NCBI GenBank assembly: GCA_964649265.1
Contig: CAZYPB010000067.1
Coordinates: 1 to 7,169, forward strand
DNA: 7,169 nucleotides
Reading direction: 5' to 3'
From: CAZYPB01 sp964649265
GTDB lineage: Archaea; Micrarchaeota; Micrarchaeia; Burarchaeales; JAKAKT01
Positions within the stretch are counted from its first letter, which is position 1. Every line of letters starts with the position of its first letter. A program made the translations under genes and the position numbers. Of the stretch, positions 1-6,228 are shown piece by piece. Under the pieces are notes generated by a model. It was not told the origin of the DNA. It did not search any database and saw only the letters and a list, made by a program, of their open reading frames with translations.

Positions 1-1839
1 AGAGACCAGCTCGATAGGTTTAGGGAATTCTCAATACTTGGTGTCAGGTCCGAGGTGTATGATGGGGATACTGGGGACACTATAAGAAAAAAGATTAGGG
101 GAAATTTACCCCATGTTCTTATAACAAACATGGATATGCTCCATTTCATACTGATGAACAACAGGCTATTCAGGGATTTTTTCGAGAAACTTGAATTCGT
201 TGTTGTGGATGAGATACACACATACAGCGGAGTTCTTGGAACGCATGCATCCCATATTCTAAGGAGGCTTAAGAGAGTTGCTGGGAGGTTAAATGTGAAA
301 CCTGTTTTCATAGTGTGCTCTGCAACAATATCGAATGCACCAGAGTTCTGCGAACTTCTTTTCAAGGAGAAATTCAGGGTAATAAAAGCAACAGGTGCTC
401 CGAGACCAAAGATAAGGCATGTGCTACTAAGCCCACTTACAAGCTATGTTACTGCAAGCCTCAAGGTAACTGAGGAGAATCTTAGCAGAGGATCCAAGAC
501 ACTTGTTTTCGGCAATAGTCATTCAGTTGTTGAGAGAATAGGCATAATGGCTAAGGAGAAAGGGATCCAGGTAAAGGTCTACAGAGGAGGGCTTGCGCAG
601 GATGCTAGAAAGAAACTTGAGCATGATTTCAAGAAATGCAAAGTCTGTGCTCTTGCGACAACATCTGCACTGGAGCTCGGAATGGATATTGGCAGTGTGG
701 ACAGTGTTGTTCTTGCTGGTTTTCCCGGGAGCATAACTCGAATGAGACAGAGGATAGGTAGGGCTGGGAGAAAGGGGGATAAAGCCTATGCGTATTTCGT
801 TTCAAGGGACAATCCACTTGATCAGTATTACTTTGAGAACACAGATGAATACCTGCACGGGGAACCAGAGAGCTGCTATGTAAACCCTGATAATGAGTAC
901 ATCGGGAGATGGCATGCACTTGCAAGTATGAGAGATTACCCCCTTGAGAGCAAAGATGCGGATGATGGGGCGTTGGAGAATCTTGTTCACCGGGGTTTTG
1001 CAAAACAATGGGCAGGGAAGTACATCCCAACAAAGAAAGGCGTTGCTGCTCTTAGAAACATGAGTATAAGAGGCACTGCAAATTCAATTCGCATATTCGA
1101 TGTAGGTAAAGAGAAATTCATTGGAGAAAGAGAGGAGCACATAGCACTGAGCGAACTTTTCCCAGGGGCAATATATCTGCATGCCGGTGAGAGATACCAA
1201 TCAGAAGGACTTGATCTTTACAGGAAAATAGCATATGTTAGTAAGATGGATTTTGATACAAGCGAGTACACGCATGCATTGAGGGAGAAACACGCAGAAG
1301 TAGAAGTAACCGATAAGCAGAGGAGTGCGTTTGGACTGAACCTTTTTTATGGGAAAGTGCATATTGTTGATGAGATCTACGGGTATATTACAAAGGACTA
1401 CATAAAGAACACAACAACAAGTAAACATGAACTTGATGAGCCACTCCATTATGAGTTCGATACGTATTCGTTCTGGGTTGATTTTCCTGAGAGCATCGTC
1501 TCAAGTGTAAGTAATTTTGGGGATGGATTGCATGCTGTTGAACATATCGGAATAGCCATGATGCCTGCTTTAACTGGTGCAGATCCAGGCGAGATCGGAG
1601 GGATCAGCTATCCTGCTGGGAGAATGTATGTTTATGATGGCGTTCCAGGGGGGGCAGGTCTTACGCTTATAGGTTACAACAAATTTGAGAAAATAATGGA
1701 GATGGCACACTCTAGGTTGAAAAAATGCAGTTGCGTAAATGGTTGTCCTTCCTGCATCTTAGACCCGCAGTGTGGAAACAACAACAGATACCTAAGTAAG
1801 GAATCTGGTCTTGAGATATTCAGGGGAGTCCTAGGGTGA
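1..1839 (+). CDS. MrfA/Hrq1-type superfamily 2 DEAD/DEAH-box helicase with C-terminal zinc module, 5'-truncated
   Basis: The reading frame is open to the left edge (it begins R-D-Q-L-D-R-F, the usual continuation of helicase motif Ia). The GTG at position 55 is therefore not the start, and the Walker A motif lies outside the window. Of 612 visible residues: DEIH (Walker B/motif II) at 70-73, S-A-T (motif III) at 107-109, motif V around ALELGMDIG at about 223-231, and motif VI RQRIGRAGR at 249-257. The C-terminal part has HAVEHIGIAMMP from 511, YDGVPGGAG from 545 and a cysteine cluster (C576, C578, C582, C585, C591), the arrangement of the DUF1998/MZB zinc-binding region. Known family members (bacterial MrfA/YprA, eukaryotic and archaeal Hrq1) are ATP-driven 3'-5' DNA helicases linked to repair of mitomycin or crosslink damage; that role here is inferred. 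It ends TGA and overlaps the convergent gyaR by 9 nt. Family assignment is very secure, exact subfamily less so. Confidence 0.93.
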   Translation, partial: RDQLDRFREFSILGVRSEVYDGDTGDTIRKKIRGNLPHVLITNMDMLHFILMNNRLFRDFFEKLEFVVVDEIHTYSGVLGTHASHILRRLKRVAGRLNVKPVFIVCSATISNAPEFCELLFKEKFRVIKATGAPRPKIRHVLLSPLTSYVTASLKVTEENLSRGSKTLVFGNSHSVVERIGIMAKEKGIQVKVYRGGLAQDARKKLEHDFKKCKVCALATTSALELGMDIGSVDSVVLAGFPGSITRMRQRIGRAGRKGDKAYAYFVSRDNPLDQYYFENTDEYLHGEPESCYVNPDNEYIGRWHALASMRDYPLESKDADDGALENLVHRGFAKQWAGKYIPTKKGVAALRNMSIRGTANSIRIFDVGKEKFIGEREEHIALSELFPGAIYLHAGERYQSEGLDLYRKIAYVSKMDFDTSEYTHALREKHAEVEVTDKQRSAFGLNLFYGKVHIVDEIYGYITKDYIKNTTTSKHELDEPLHYEFDTYSFWVDFPESIVSSVSNFGDGLHAVEHIGIAMMPALTGADPGEIGGISYPAGRMYVYDGVPGGAGLTLIGYNKFEKIMEMAHSRLKKCSCVNGCPSCILDPQCGNNNRYLSKESGLEIFRGVLG

Positions 1840-2805
1840 TTTCCATGCTTCTTTGTTAAGGAGCTGGGGCGGGACTTTCCCTTGGAAAAAGGAGATTATG
1901 TTATTTGCTGCCATGTCTGCCATTTTTGAACGAGTTTCTGTGCTTGCGCTTCCTATGTGAGGTAAAAGAACAACGTTCTTAAACCTGAGGAGAGGATCGT
2001 CTGGTTTTATTGGCTCGGTTTCGAAAACATCCAGCCCTGCACCAGCTATGGTCTTCTCAGATAACGCTTTCACAAGAGCACTCTGATCTATCACTGCTCC
2101 CCTTGAAGTATTTATAAGGAAAGCTGTTTCCTTCATCTTTGAAAGGTTCTCACTATTGAAAAGGTGCATTGTTTCAGGAATTAATGGAACATGTATGGAT
2201 ATGAAATCTGAGTTTTTCAATAGTTCATCTAACTCGGCCCTTTTTGCACCGAGCTCATTGGCCGTTGGATTCTCCCTTGAGTCTGAGTATATTATGTTCA
2301 TGTTGAATCCCCTTGCTCTTTTTGCAACCTCTGTTCCGATCCTTCCCATCCCCACAATGCCCGGTGTCTTTCCGTGAATATCTGAGCCAAGCATAAGGAG
2401 TGGATTCCACCCGCCTGTCCACTCTCCTCTTTTTACATAGTTGTCAGCCTCAGGGATTCTTCTTGCAACTGAGAGCATAAGTGTAAATGCAAGGTCTGCA
2501 GTCGTCCCTGAGAGCACTCCGGGAGTATTTGTTACGCAGATACCTCTTTCAGTCGCTGCTTTGAGATCTATGTTATCGAATCCAGTTGCATAATTCGCTA
2601 TTATCTTAAGTTTCGGTGAAGAGGAGAGTATTTCCTCGTCTATTTTTTCTGTTAGAAGTGTTATTGCTCCATCCGCATCGGAGAATCCTTTCATAAGATC
2701 CTCCTTTGTTGGGATGTTCTCGCCCCCAATTTGCAGTTGGAATTTGTCCTTAAGCAGGTTTAACCCGTGCTCGGGTATCTTTCGGGTAACGTATATTTTT
2801 GCCAT
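1831..2805 (-). CDS. gyaR: GyaR-type D-2-hydroxyacid dehydrogenase (glyoxylate/hydroxypyruvate reductase)
   Basis: A complete 324-residue protein of the D-isomer-specific 2-hydroxyacid dehydrogenase family, close to the archaeal glyoxylate reductase type (start MAKIYVTRKIPEHGL). It should reduce glyoxylate to glycolate and hydroxypyruvate to D-glycerate in the cytoplasm. Visible features are the Rossmann motif G152-M-G-R-I-G157, an acidic residue D175 at the end of the following strand (predicting NAD(H) preference), and catalytic R235, E264 and H283. Length matches the family. ATG at 2805 is the first usable start after an in-frame TAA (2830-2832), apart from a CTG, and no Shine-Dalgarno sequence precedes it, so the mRNA may be leaderless. 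P148 stands where the family usually has Leu (G-K-T-L-G). It is divergent from the serine operon, which suggests linked glycerate/serine metabolism. D-glycerate or another 2-hydroxyacid dehydrogenase activity is possible; substrate is inferred. Confidence 0.9.
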   Translation of the reverse strand: MAKIYVTRKIPEHGLNLLKDKFQLQIGGENIPTKEDLMKGFSDADGAITLLTEKIDEEILSSSPKLKIIANYATGFDNIDLKAATERGICVTNTPGVLSGTTADLAFTLMLSVARRIPEADNYVKRGEWTGGWNPLLMLGSDIHGKTPGIVGMGRIGTEVAKRARGFNMNIIYSDSRENPTANELGAKRAELDELLKNSDFISIHVPLIPETMHLFNSENLSKMKETAFLINTSRGAVIDQSALVKALSEKTIAGAGLDVFETEPIKPDDPLLRFKNVVLLPHIGSASTETRSKMADMAANNIISFFQGKVPPQLLNKEAWKSP

Positions 2806-2825
2806 ATTGAAAATTGACAGACCAA

Positions 2826-2842
2826 ATGTTTAAGTGTATTTT
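2826..2842 (-). promoter_or_regulatory. Candidate TATA box for a leaderless gyaR transcript
   Basis: Read on the minus strand, CTTAAAC (2834 to 2828) is centred about 26 nt before the A of the gyaR ATG, with an A-rich GCAAAAT stretch just upstream that could serve as a BRE. In archaea a TATA box sits about 25-27 nt before the transcription start. This places the start at or next to the initiation codon, in keeping with the missing ribosome binding site. The box is only a moderate match to consensus. Confidence 0.45.
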
Positions 2843-2856
2843 GCTTTAATATACTG
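2843..2856 (+). promoter_or_regulatory. Candidate TATA box of the DUF1015-aminotransferase-serA operon
   Basis: TTTAATATAC at 2845-2854 is the best TATA-like element upstream of the operon. The predicted transcription start about 25 nt downstream (near 2875) would leave a short leader of about 18 nt containing the ribosome binding site. No clear purine-rich BRE is visible. It lies only about 15-20 nt from the TATA-like element of the divergent gyaR gene, so a single bound regulator could affect both. Confidence 0.5.
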
Positions 2857-2880
2857 AATCCTAGGGAGGCATCTTTTCAT

Positions 2881-2887
2881 GGAGGTG
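2881..2887 (+). promoter_or_regulatory. Ribosome binding site fixing the DUF1015 start
   Basis: GGAGGTG lies 5 nt before the ATG at 2893. It decides against the ATG at 2879, which overlaps this site and is out of frame with the gene. A second SD-like GGGAGG at 2864-2869 is too far upstream of 2893. Confidence 0.8.
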
Positions 2888-2892
2888 GATAT

Positions 2893-4122
2893 ATGCCCGA
2901 GAATAAAGGACTAGTAGGGCTTAGGCCCAGCGACAATGAATTCGCTAAAACATTTGTAGCACCACCATATGACGTTATAACTTATGGAACGCCGCTCCAG
3001 AAGGTTCTTTCAGAAAGGGAAAACCTCATACATGCCCATCTTCGTCCAAAAGAGGAAGGAGATGCCAGGTATAAGAAAGCAAAGGAAAAACTTGATGAGT
3101 TAGTTTCAAAGAAAAAGCTTCTTTTTGATGATGAACCATCCTATTATGTTTATGAGCAGGCTTTTGGAGATACAAGTAGAATAGGAGTTCTTCTAGCATG
3201 CAAGGTAACTGATTACAAGGAGGGAAAGGTAATAAGGCATGAGAGGACTTTTGATGATAAAGTTAAGGATAGGCTGAACTTAAGGAAAGCCACAGGTTAT
3301 CAGATAGGGGTTGTGTTCAGCGTTGTTGAAGATAAGAAAAACGAGCTTCTTAAAATATTGAAAGAGGTTTCTAAAGATGAACCACTCTATTCATTTAGGA
3401 CTGATTTCAACGGAACTTCAGATATGGATGGGATAGAGAACTCTGTCTGGAAGGTTCCCGAGGATTCTGATTCTGGAAAGAAAATAAAGAAGGCGATAGA
3501 ATCAGAACCAACATATATTGCAGATGGGCACCACAGATACCACTGCGCTCTTGTTCTTGGGCAAAAATACCTTCAGATGTACATCTCACCTTCTGCAAGT
3601 GCAAGTATTCAAGCATATGACAGGGTTGTTGGAAATGTGAACCCTGCAGATGTTGGGGCACTTGGGGAGAAGATAAAAGACAAGTTTGAGATAAGTGAGC
3701 ACAAGGAACTTGAGGTTCCTGAAAAACACAGCATGATCTTCTATTTCAAAGAAAGGATACTGAAATTCAAGGCAAGGCCGGAGTTCCTAAAGGAATTGGA
3801 GAGCGATCCTGTCCAACTGCTTGATTGCAGTATACTGCAGAACCACATACTCTTCCCGCACCTTGGGTTATCATCTGCAAATATCAAAGACAAGAAGTAC
3901 TTCTACTATCTCCCAGGAAATGAGAGTGGCTTTGCCCACATGAAAAAACTTGTTGAGAGTGGGGAGTACGTGTTCGCTGTTTCACTTGCGCCTGTTGAGT
4001 TCTCTGAGCTCAAGGCAGTTGCGGATAAGGGAATTGCTGATCCGGAGATTGTTATGCCCCAGAAATCCACGTATTTCTGGCCAAAGCTTCTAAGCGGACT
4101 GTTCATATACAAATTTGAATGA
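2893..4122 (+). CDS. DUF1015-family protein, function unknown, first gene of a serine-biosynthesis operon
   Basis: A complete 409-residue protein with the hallmarks of the DUF1015 family in order: A-P-P-Y-D at 23-27, RHERTF at 115-120, ADGHHRY at 210-216, LDCSILQNHIL at 310-320 and the C-terminal signature MPQKSTYFWPKL at 388-399. No signal peptide or membrane segment is seen, so it is cytoplasmic. The family has no established activity that I know of. It begins a three-gene unit, ending 9 nt before an aminotransferase that is itself 9 nt before serA, which ties it to serine metabolism. The G-H-H-R motif resembles the G-x-H-R/G-C-H-R motifs of ParB and sulfiredoxin folds, which include the free-serine kinases SerK and SbnI. 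A small-molecule phosphotransferase, for example acting on serine or phosphoserine, is therefore a reasonable but unproven idea. The start is set by a strong ribosome binding site. Family membership is secure; function is not. Confidence 0.9.
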   Translation: MPENKGLVGLRPSDNEFAKTFVAPPYDVITYGTPLQKVLSERENLIHAHLRPKEEGDARYKKAKEKLDELVSKKKLLFDDEPSYYVYEQAFGDTSRIGVLLACKVTDYKEGKVIRHERTFDDKVKDRLNLRKATGYQIGVVFSVVEDKKNELLKILKEVSKDEPLYSFRTDFNGTSDMDGIENSVWKVPEDSDSGKKIKKAIESEPTYIADGHHRYHCALVLGQKYLQMYISPSASASIQAYDRVVGNVNPADVGALGEKIKDKFEISEHKELEVPEKHSMIFYFKERILKFKARPEFLKELESDPVQLLDCSILQNHILFPHLGLSSANIKDKKYFYYLPGNESGFAHMKKLVESGEYVFAVSLAPVEFSELKAVADKGIADPEIVMPQKSTYFWPKLLSGLFIYKFE

Positions 4123-4127
4123 GGTGG
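4121..4127 (+). promoter_or_regulatory. Ribosome binding site overlapping the DUF1015 stop codon
   Basis: GAGGTGG begins inside the TGA stop of the DUF1015 gene (4120-4122) and lies 4 nt before the aminotransferase ATG at 4132. The fusion of stop and ribosome binding site favours translational coupling between the two genes. Confidence 0.8.
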
Positions 4128-4131
4128 AAAA

Positions 4132-5229
4132 ATGGACCATAAAGTATTGTATATCCCCGGACCTGTTGAAGTGAAAGAGGATGTTCTCCAGGCCTGTGCA
4201 AAGCCGATGATTGGCCACAGGACCCAGGCAATGAAGGATCTGTATGCATCGATAAAACCAAAATTGAAGAAACTGCTTTACACTGAAAACGCGGTGATGG
4301 TTTCAACATCAAGTGGAAGCGGATTTATGGAATCAGCTATGAGGAACCTTGTGAAGAAGAAGGTTCTTAACTGCGTTAATGGTGCTTTTTCTAAGAAGTG
4401 GTATGACATTGCAGTTGACTGCGGAAAAGAAGCAGAGAAACTAGAAGTTGAATGGGGAACTGCAGTGAAACCAGATATGATCGATGAGAAATTGAAGACT
4501 GGGGAGTTCGATGCAGTGTGTGTTACACACAACGAAACCTCAACAGGGGTTATGAATAACCTAGGGGAGCTCTCAGCTATCATAAAGAATTATCCGGATG
4601 TGATGTTCCTCGTGGATGCTGTTAGCTCCATGTCTGGAGCAAAGATAGAGGTTGATAAACTGGGCATCGATATGTGCCTTGCGAGTTCGCAGAAAGCATT
4701 CGCTCTCCCACCGGGAATTGCAATGGCAGCTGTTTCTGAGAAAGCATTCAAGAAAGCAGAGACAGTTGAAGGCAGAGGCTACTACTTTGATTTACTGGGA
4801 TTGAAGAAATCCTATGATAAGGATCAGACTCCATACACGCCTGCAATAGGTTACATGCATGGGCTTGACTATCAGCTTGAGAAAATGATGAAAGAGGGGC
4901 TGGAGGCAAGGTTCGACAGACACGCGGCACTTGCAGATAAAACAAGAGGATGGGCAAAGAAGATGGGATTCAGTTTGTTCCCAGAACCGGGATATGAATC
5001 TGTTACAATGACATGCATCAACGATACAAAAGGAATGGACCTGAAGAAAATGCAGAGCATGATGAATGAGAAGGGATATTCTGTTGATAAGGGATACAGG
5101 AAACTGAATGAGAAACTTGAGAAGGAAGGCAAGAGCATGACATTCAGAATAGCACATATGGGAGATACAACTGAAACCGATCTAGATGAAGTGCTCGCTG
5201 CTTTCGAAGAGGTTATTGAAAAACTCTGA
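4132..5229 (+). CDS. Class V PLP-dependent aminotransferase (phosphoserine or serine-pyruvate/alanine-glyoxylate type)
   Basis: A complete 365-residue fold-type I enzyme of the alanine-glyoxylate/serine-pyruvate aminotransferase group. Features are PGPVEV at 9-14, GHR at 28-30, the cofactor phosphate-binding loop TSSGSG at 59-64, HNETSTG at 133-139, D162 in VDAVSS (pyridine-nitrogen contact), the Schiff-base lysine K188 in SSQKAF, TPYTP at 233-237, and R339 in FRIAHMG as the substrate carboxylate anchor. Lying between a DUF1015 gene and serA, it most likely makes phosphoserine from 3-phosphohydroxypyruvate. Archaea are known to use enzymes of this broad group instead of bacterial SerC. H29-R30 match in position the His-Arg pair that contacts the substrate phosphate in SerC, though relatives with other substrates also have it. 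The alternative is conversion of hydroxypyruvate to serine or glyoxylate to glycine, which would connect to the divergent gyaR. The class is certain, substrate uncertain. Confidence 0.92.
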   Translation: MDHKVLYIPGPVEVKEDVLQACAKPMIGHRTQAMKDLYASIKPKLKKLLYTENAVMVSTSSGSGFMESAMRNLVKKKVLNCVNGAFSKKWYDIAVDCGKEAEKLEVEWGTAVKPDMIDEKLKTGEFDAVCVTHNETSTGVMNNLGELSAIIKNYPDVMFLVDAVSSMSGAKIEVDKLGIDMCLASSQKAFALPPGIAMAAVSEKAFKKAETVEGRGYYFDLLGLKKSYDKDQTPYTPAIGYMHGLDYQLEKMMKEGLEARFDRHAALADKTRGWAKKMGFSLFPEPGYESVTMTCINDTKGMDLKKMQSMMNEKGYSVDKGYRKLNEKLEKEGKSMTFRIAHMGDTTETDLDEVLAAFEEVIEKL

Positions 5230-5234
5230 GGTGA
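5228..5234 (+). promoter_or_regulatory. Ribosome binding site overlapping the aminotransferase stop and fixing a GTG start
   Basis: GAGGTGA starts inside the TGA stop at 5227-5229 and leads 4 nt later to GTG at 5239. The upstream TGA is in the same frame as serA and no ATG lies between, so GTG is the only start that gives the full N-terminal strand. The layout copies the previous junction. Confidence 0.8.
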
Positions 5235-5238
5235 TAGT

Positions 5239-6207
5239 GTGGAATATAGGATACTTGTGTCGGACAAACTCTCTGACAAAGCACTTGCTGTTTTCGATGG
5301 GGATAAGGACTTCTCAGTTATAGTGAAAACAGGAATGAGCGAAGAGGAGCTTATTAAGGAAATCCCAGAATATGATGGGATTGTTATTAGGAGCGGTACA
5401 AAGGTAACGAAACCAGTTATTGAAGCTGCTACGAAACTAAAAGTTGTTGGAAGAGCAGGTGTTGGAACAGACAATGTAGATAAGGCATCTGCAAAAGAGA
5501 AAGGAATTGTTGTGATGAACACTCCGCTTGGAAATGTGAACAGCGCTGCTGAGCACGCTGCAGGAATGATGATAGCTCTCGCAAGACATGTGCACAAAGG
5601 ACATGTCTCGCTTTCAATGGGGGAATGGGACAGGAAGAGATTTGTTGGAAGAGAGCTAAAGGGAAAAATTCTCGGCATAGTTGGAGTTGGGAATGTGGGG
5701 AAGATTCTTGCAAAAATAGCGGTAGGCTTTTCCATGAAAGTAATTGGTACCAGCCGCTCGAAGAGTGCTGAACAACTCGAGAAATGGGGGGTTGAGAAGG
5801 TTGAGCTTAAAGAGCTTCTGAAGCAATCCGATTTCATAAGCATGAATCTGACTCTGACTCCTGAAACTAAATACACACTAGACAAACTACAATTCGAGAA
5901 AATGAAGGATGGGGTTTACATAATAAACGCTGGCCGGGGCGGACTGATAAACGAAGCTGCACTTGCAGAAGCAATAAACACAGGAAAGGTTGCGGGTGCT
6001 GCAATAGATGTTTGGGAGAACGAGCCACCAAAGGATTCTCCTCTTGTCAATATGGAGCAGGTGCTCATGACTCCGCATCTTGGTGCGTCAACAAAGGAAG
6101 CGCAGGAGAACGTCGGAATCGATATTGCAAATCAGGTTATGAATGCACTTAAGGAAGGAAAGATAGAGCACTGCGTAAATGGAGTTGAGAAAATAAAGGA
6201 GGTTTAA
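5239..6207 (+). CDS. serA: D-3-phosphoglycerate dehydrogenase, short form without ACT domain
   Basis: A complete 322-residue D-2-hydroxyacid dehydrogenase with phosphoglycerate dehydrogenase signatures: RSGTKVT at 51-57, GRAGVGTDNVD at 71-81, NTPLGNVNSAAEH at 94-106, the Rossmann motif G149-V-G-N-V-G154, and catalytic R233, E262 and H280. It should catalyse the first step of phosphorylated serine synthesis, oxidising 3-phosphoglycerate to 3-phosphohydroxypyruvate. It stops right after the dehydrogenase fold, lacking the C-terminal regulatory domains of long SerA enzymes, so ACT-type serine feedback is not expected. At the strand end that normally holds an Asp for NAD, it has T171-S-R-S174, suggesting NADP(H) use. 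It is last of three co-directional genes, starts with GTG 9 nt after the aminotransferase stop, and its own stop lies in a terminator hairpin loop. Another 2-hydroxyacid dehydrogenase specificity is possible but less likely given the context. Confidence 0.9.
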   Translation: MEYRILVSDKLSDKALAVFDGDKDFSVIVKTGMSEEELIKEIPEYDGIVIRSGTKVTKPVIEAATKLKVVGRAGVGTDNVDKASAKEKGIVVMNTPLGNVNSAAEHAAGMMIALARHVHKGHVSLSMGEWDRKRFVGRELKGKILGIVGVGNVGKILAKIAVGFSMKVIGTSRSKSAEQLEKWGVEKVELKELLKQSDFISMNLTLTPETKYTLDKLQFEKMKDGVYIINAGRGGLINEAALAEAINTGKVAGAAIDVWENEPPKDSPLVNMEQVLMTPHLGASTKEAQENVGIDIANQVMNALKEGKIEHCVNGVEKIKEV

Positions 6208-6228
6208 CCTCCCCTCTTTTTTTATTTT
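6196..6228 (+). terminator. Hairpin plus T-tract terminator of the serine operon, probably bidirectional
   Basis: GGAGG (6198-6202), loop TTTAA (6203-6207) and CCTCC (6208-6212) form a perfect 5-bp GC-rich stem, followed by CCTC and a T7-A-T4 tract (6217-6228). The loop contains the serA stop codon. On the minus strand the same stem is followed by TTTATTTT, so it could also end transcription of the convergent gene, whose TAA stop lies inside the T tract at 6222-6224. Hairpins are not essential for archaeal termination; the T-tract is the stronger signal. Confidence 0.7.

Noticed and set aside
55..57. GTG as the helicase start codon
   Set aside because: The frame is open to position 1 and the upstream residues match helicase motif Ia, so the true start is outside the window.
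629..1449. Minus-strand open frames inside the helicase gene
   Set aside because: They are antisense shadows with Cys/His/Ser-rich nonsense composition and no initiation signals.
2156..2377. Plus-strand open frame inside gyaR
   Set aside because: It is antisense to the conserved Rossmann region of gyaR and shows no domain of its own.
2860..2865. CCTAGG palindrome in the divergent promoter region as an operator
   Set aside because: It is only 6 bp and occurs once in that region. Chance occurrence is likely, so it is not called a regulator site.
2879..2881. ATG upstream of the DUF1015 gene
   Set aside because: It is out of frame with the gene (14 nt before the start) and overlaps the ribosome binding site of the real start at 2893.
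4872..5885. Long antisense open frame (337 codons, minus strand) spanning the aminotransferase/serA junction
   Set aside because: The translation is a Ser/Phe/Leu-rich run with no domain, and it lies opposite two well-supported genes. It is a mirror of their codon usage.
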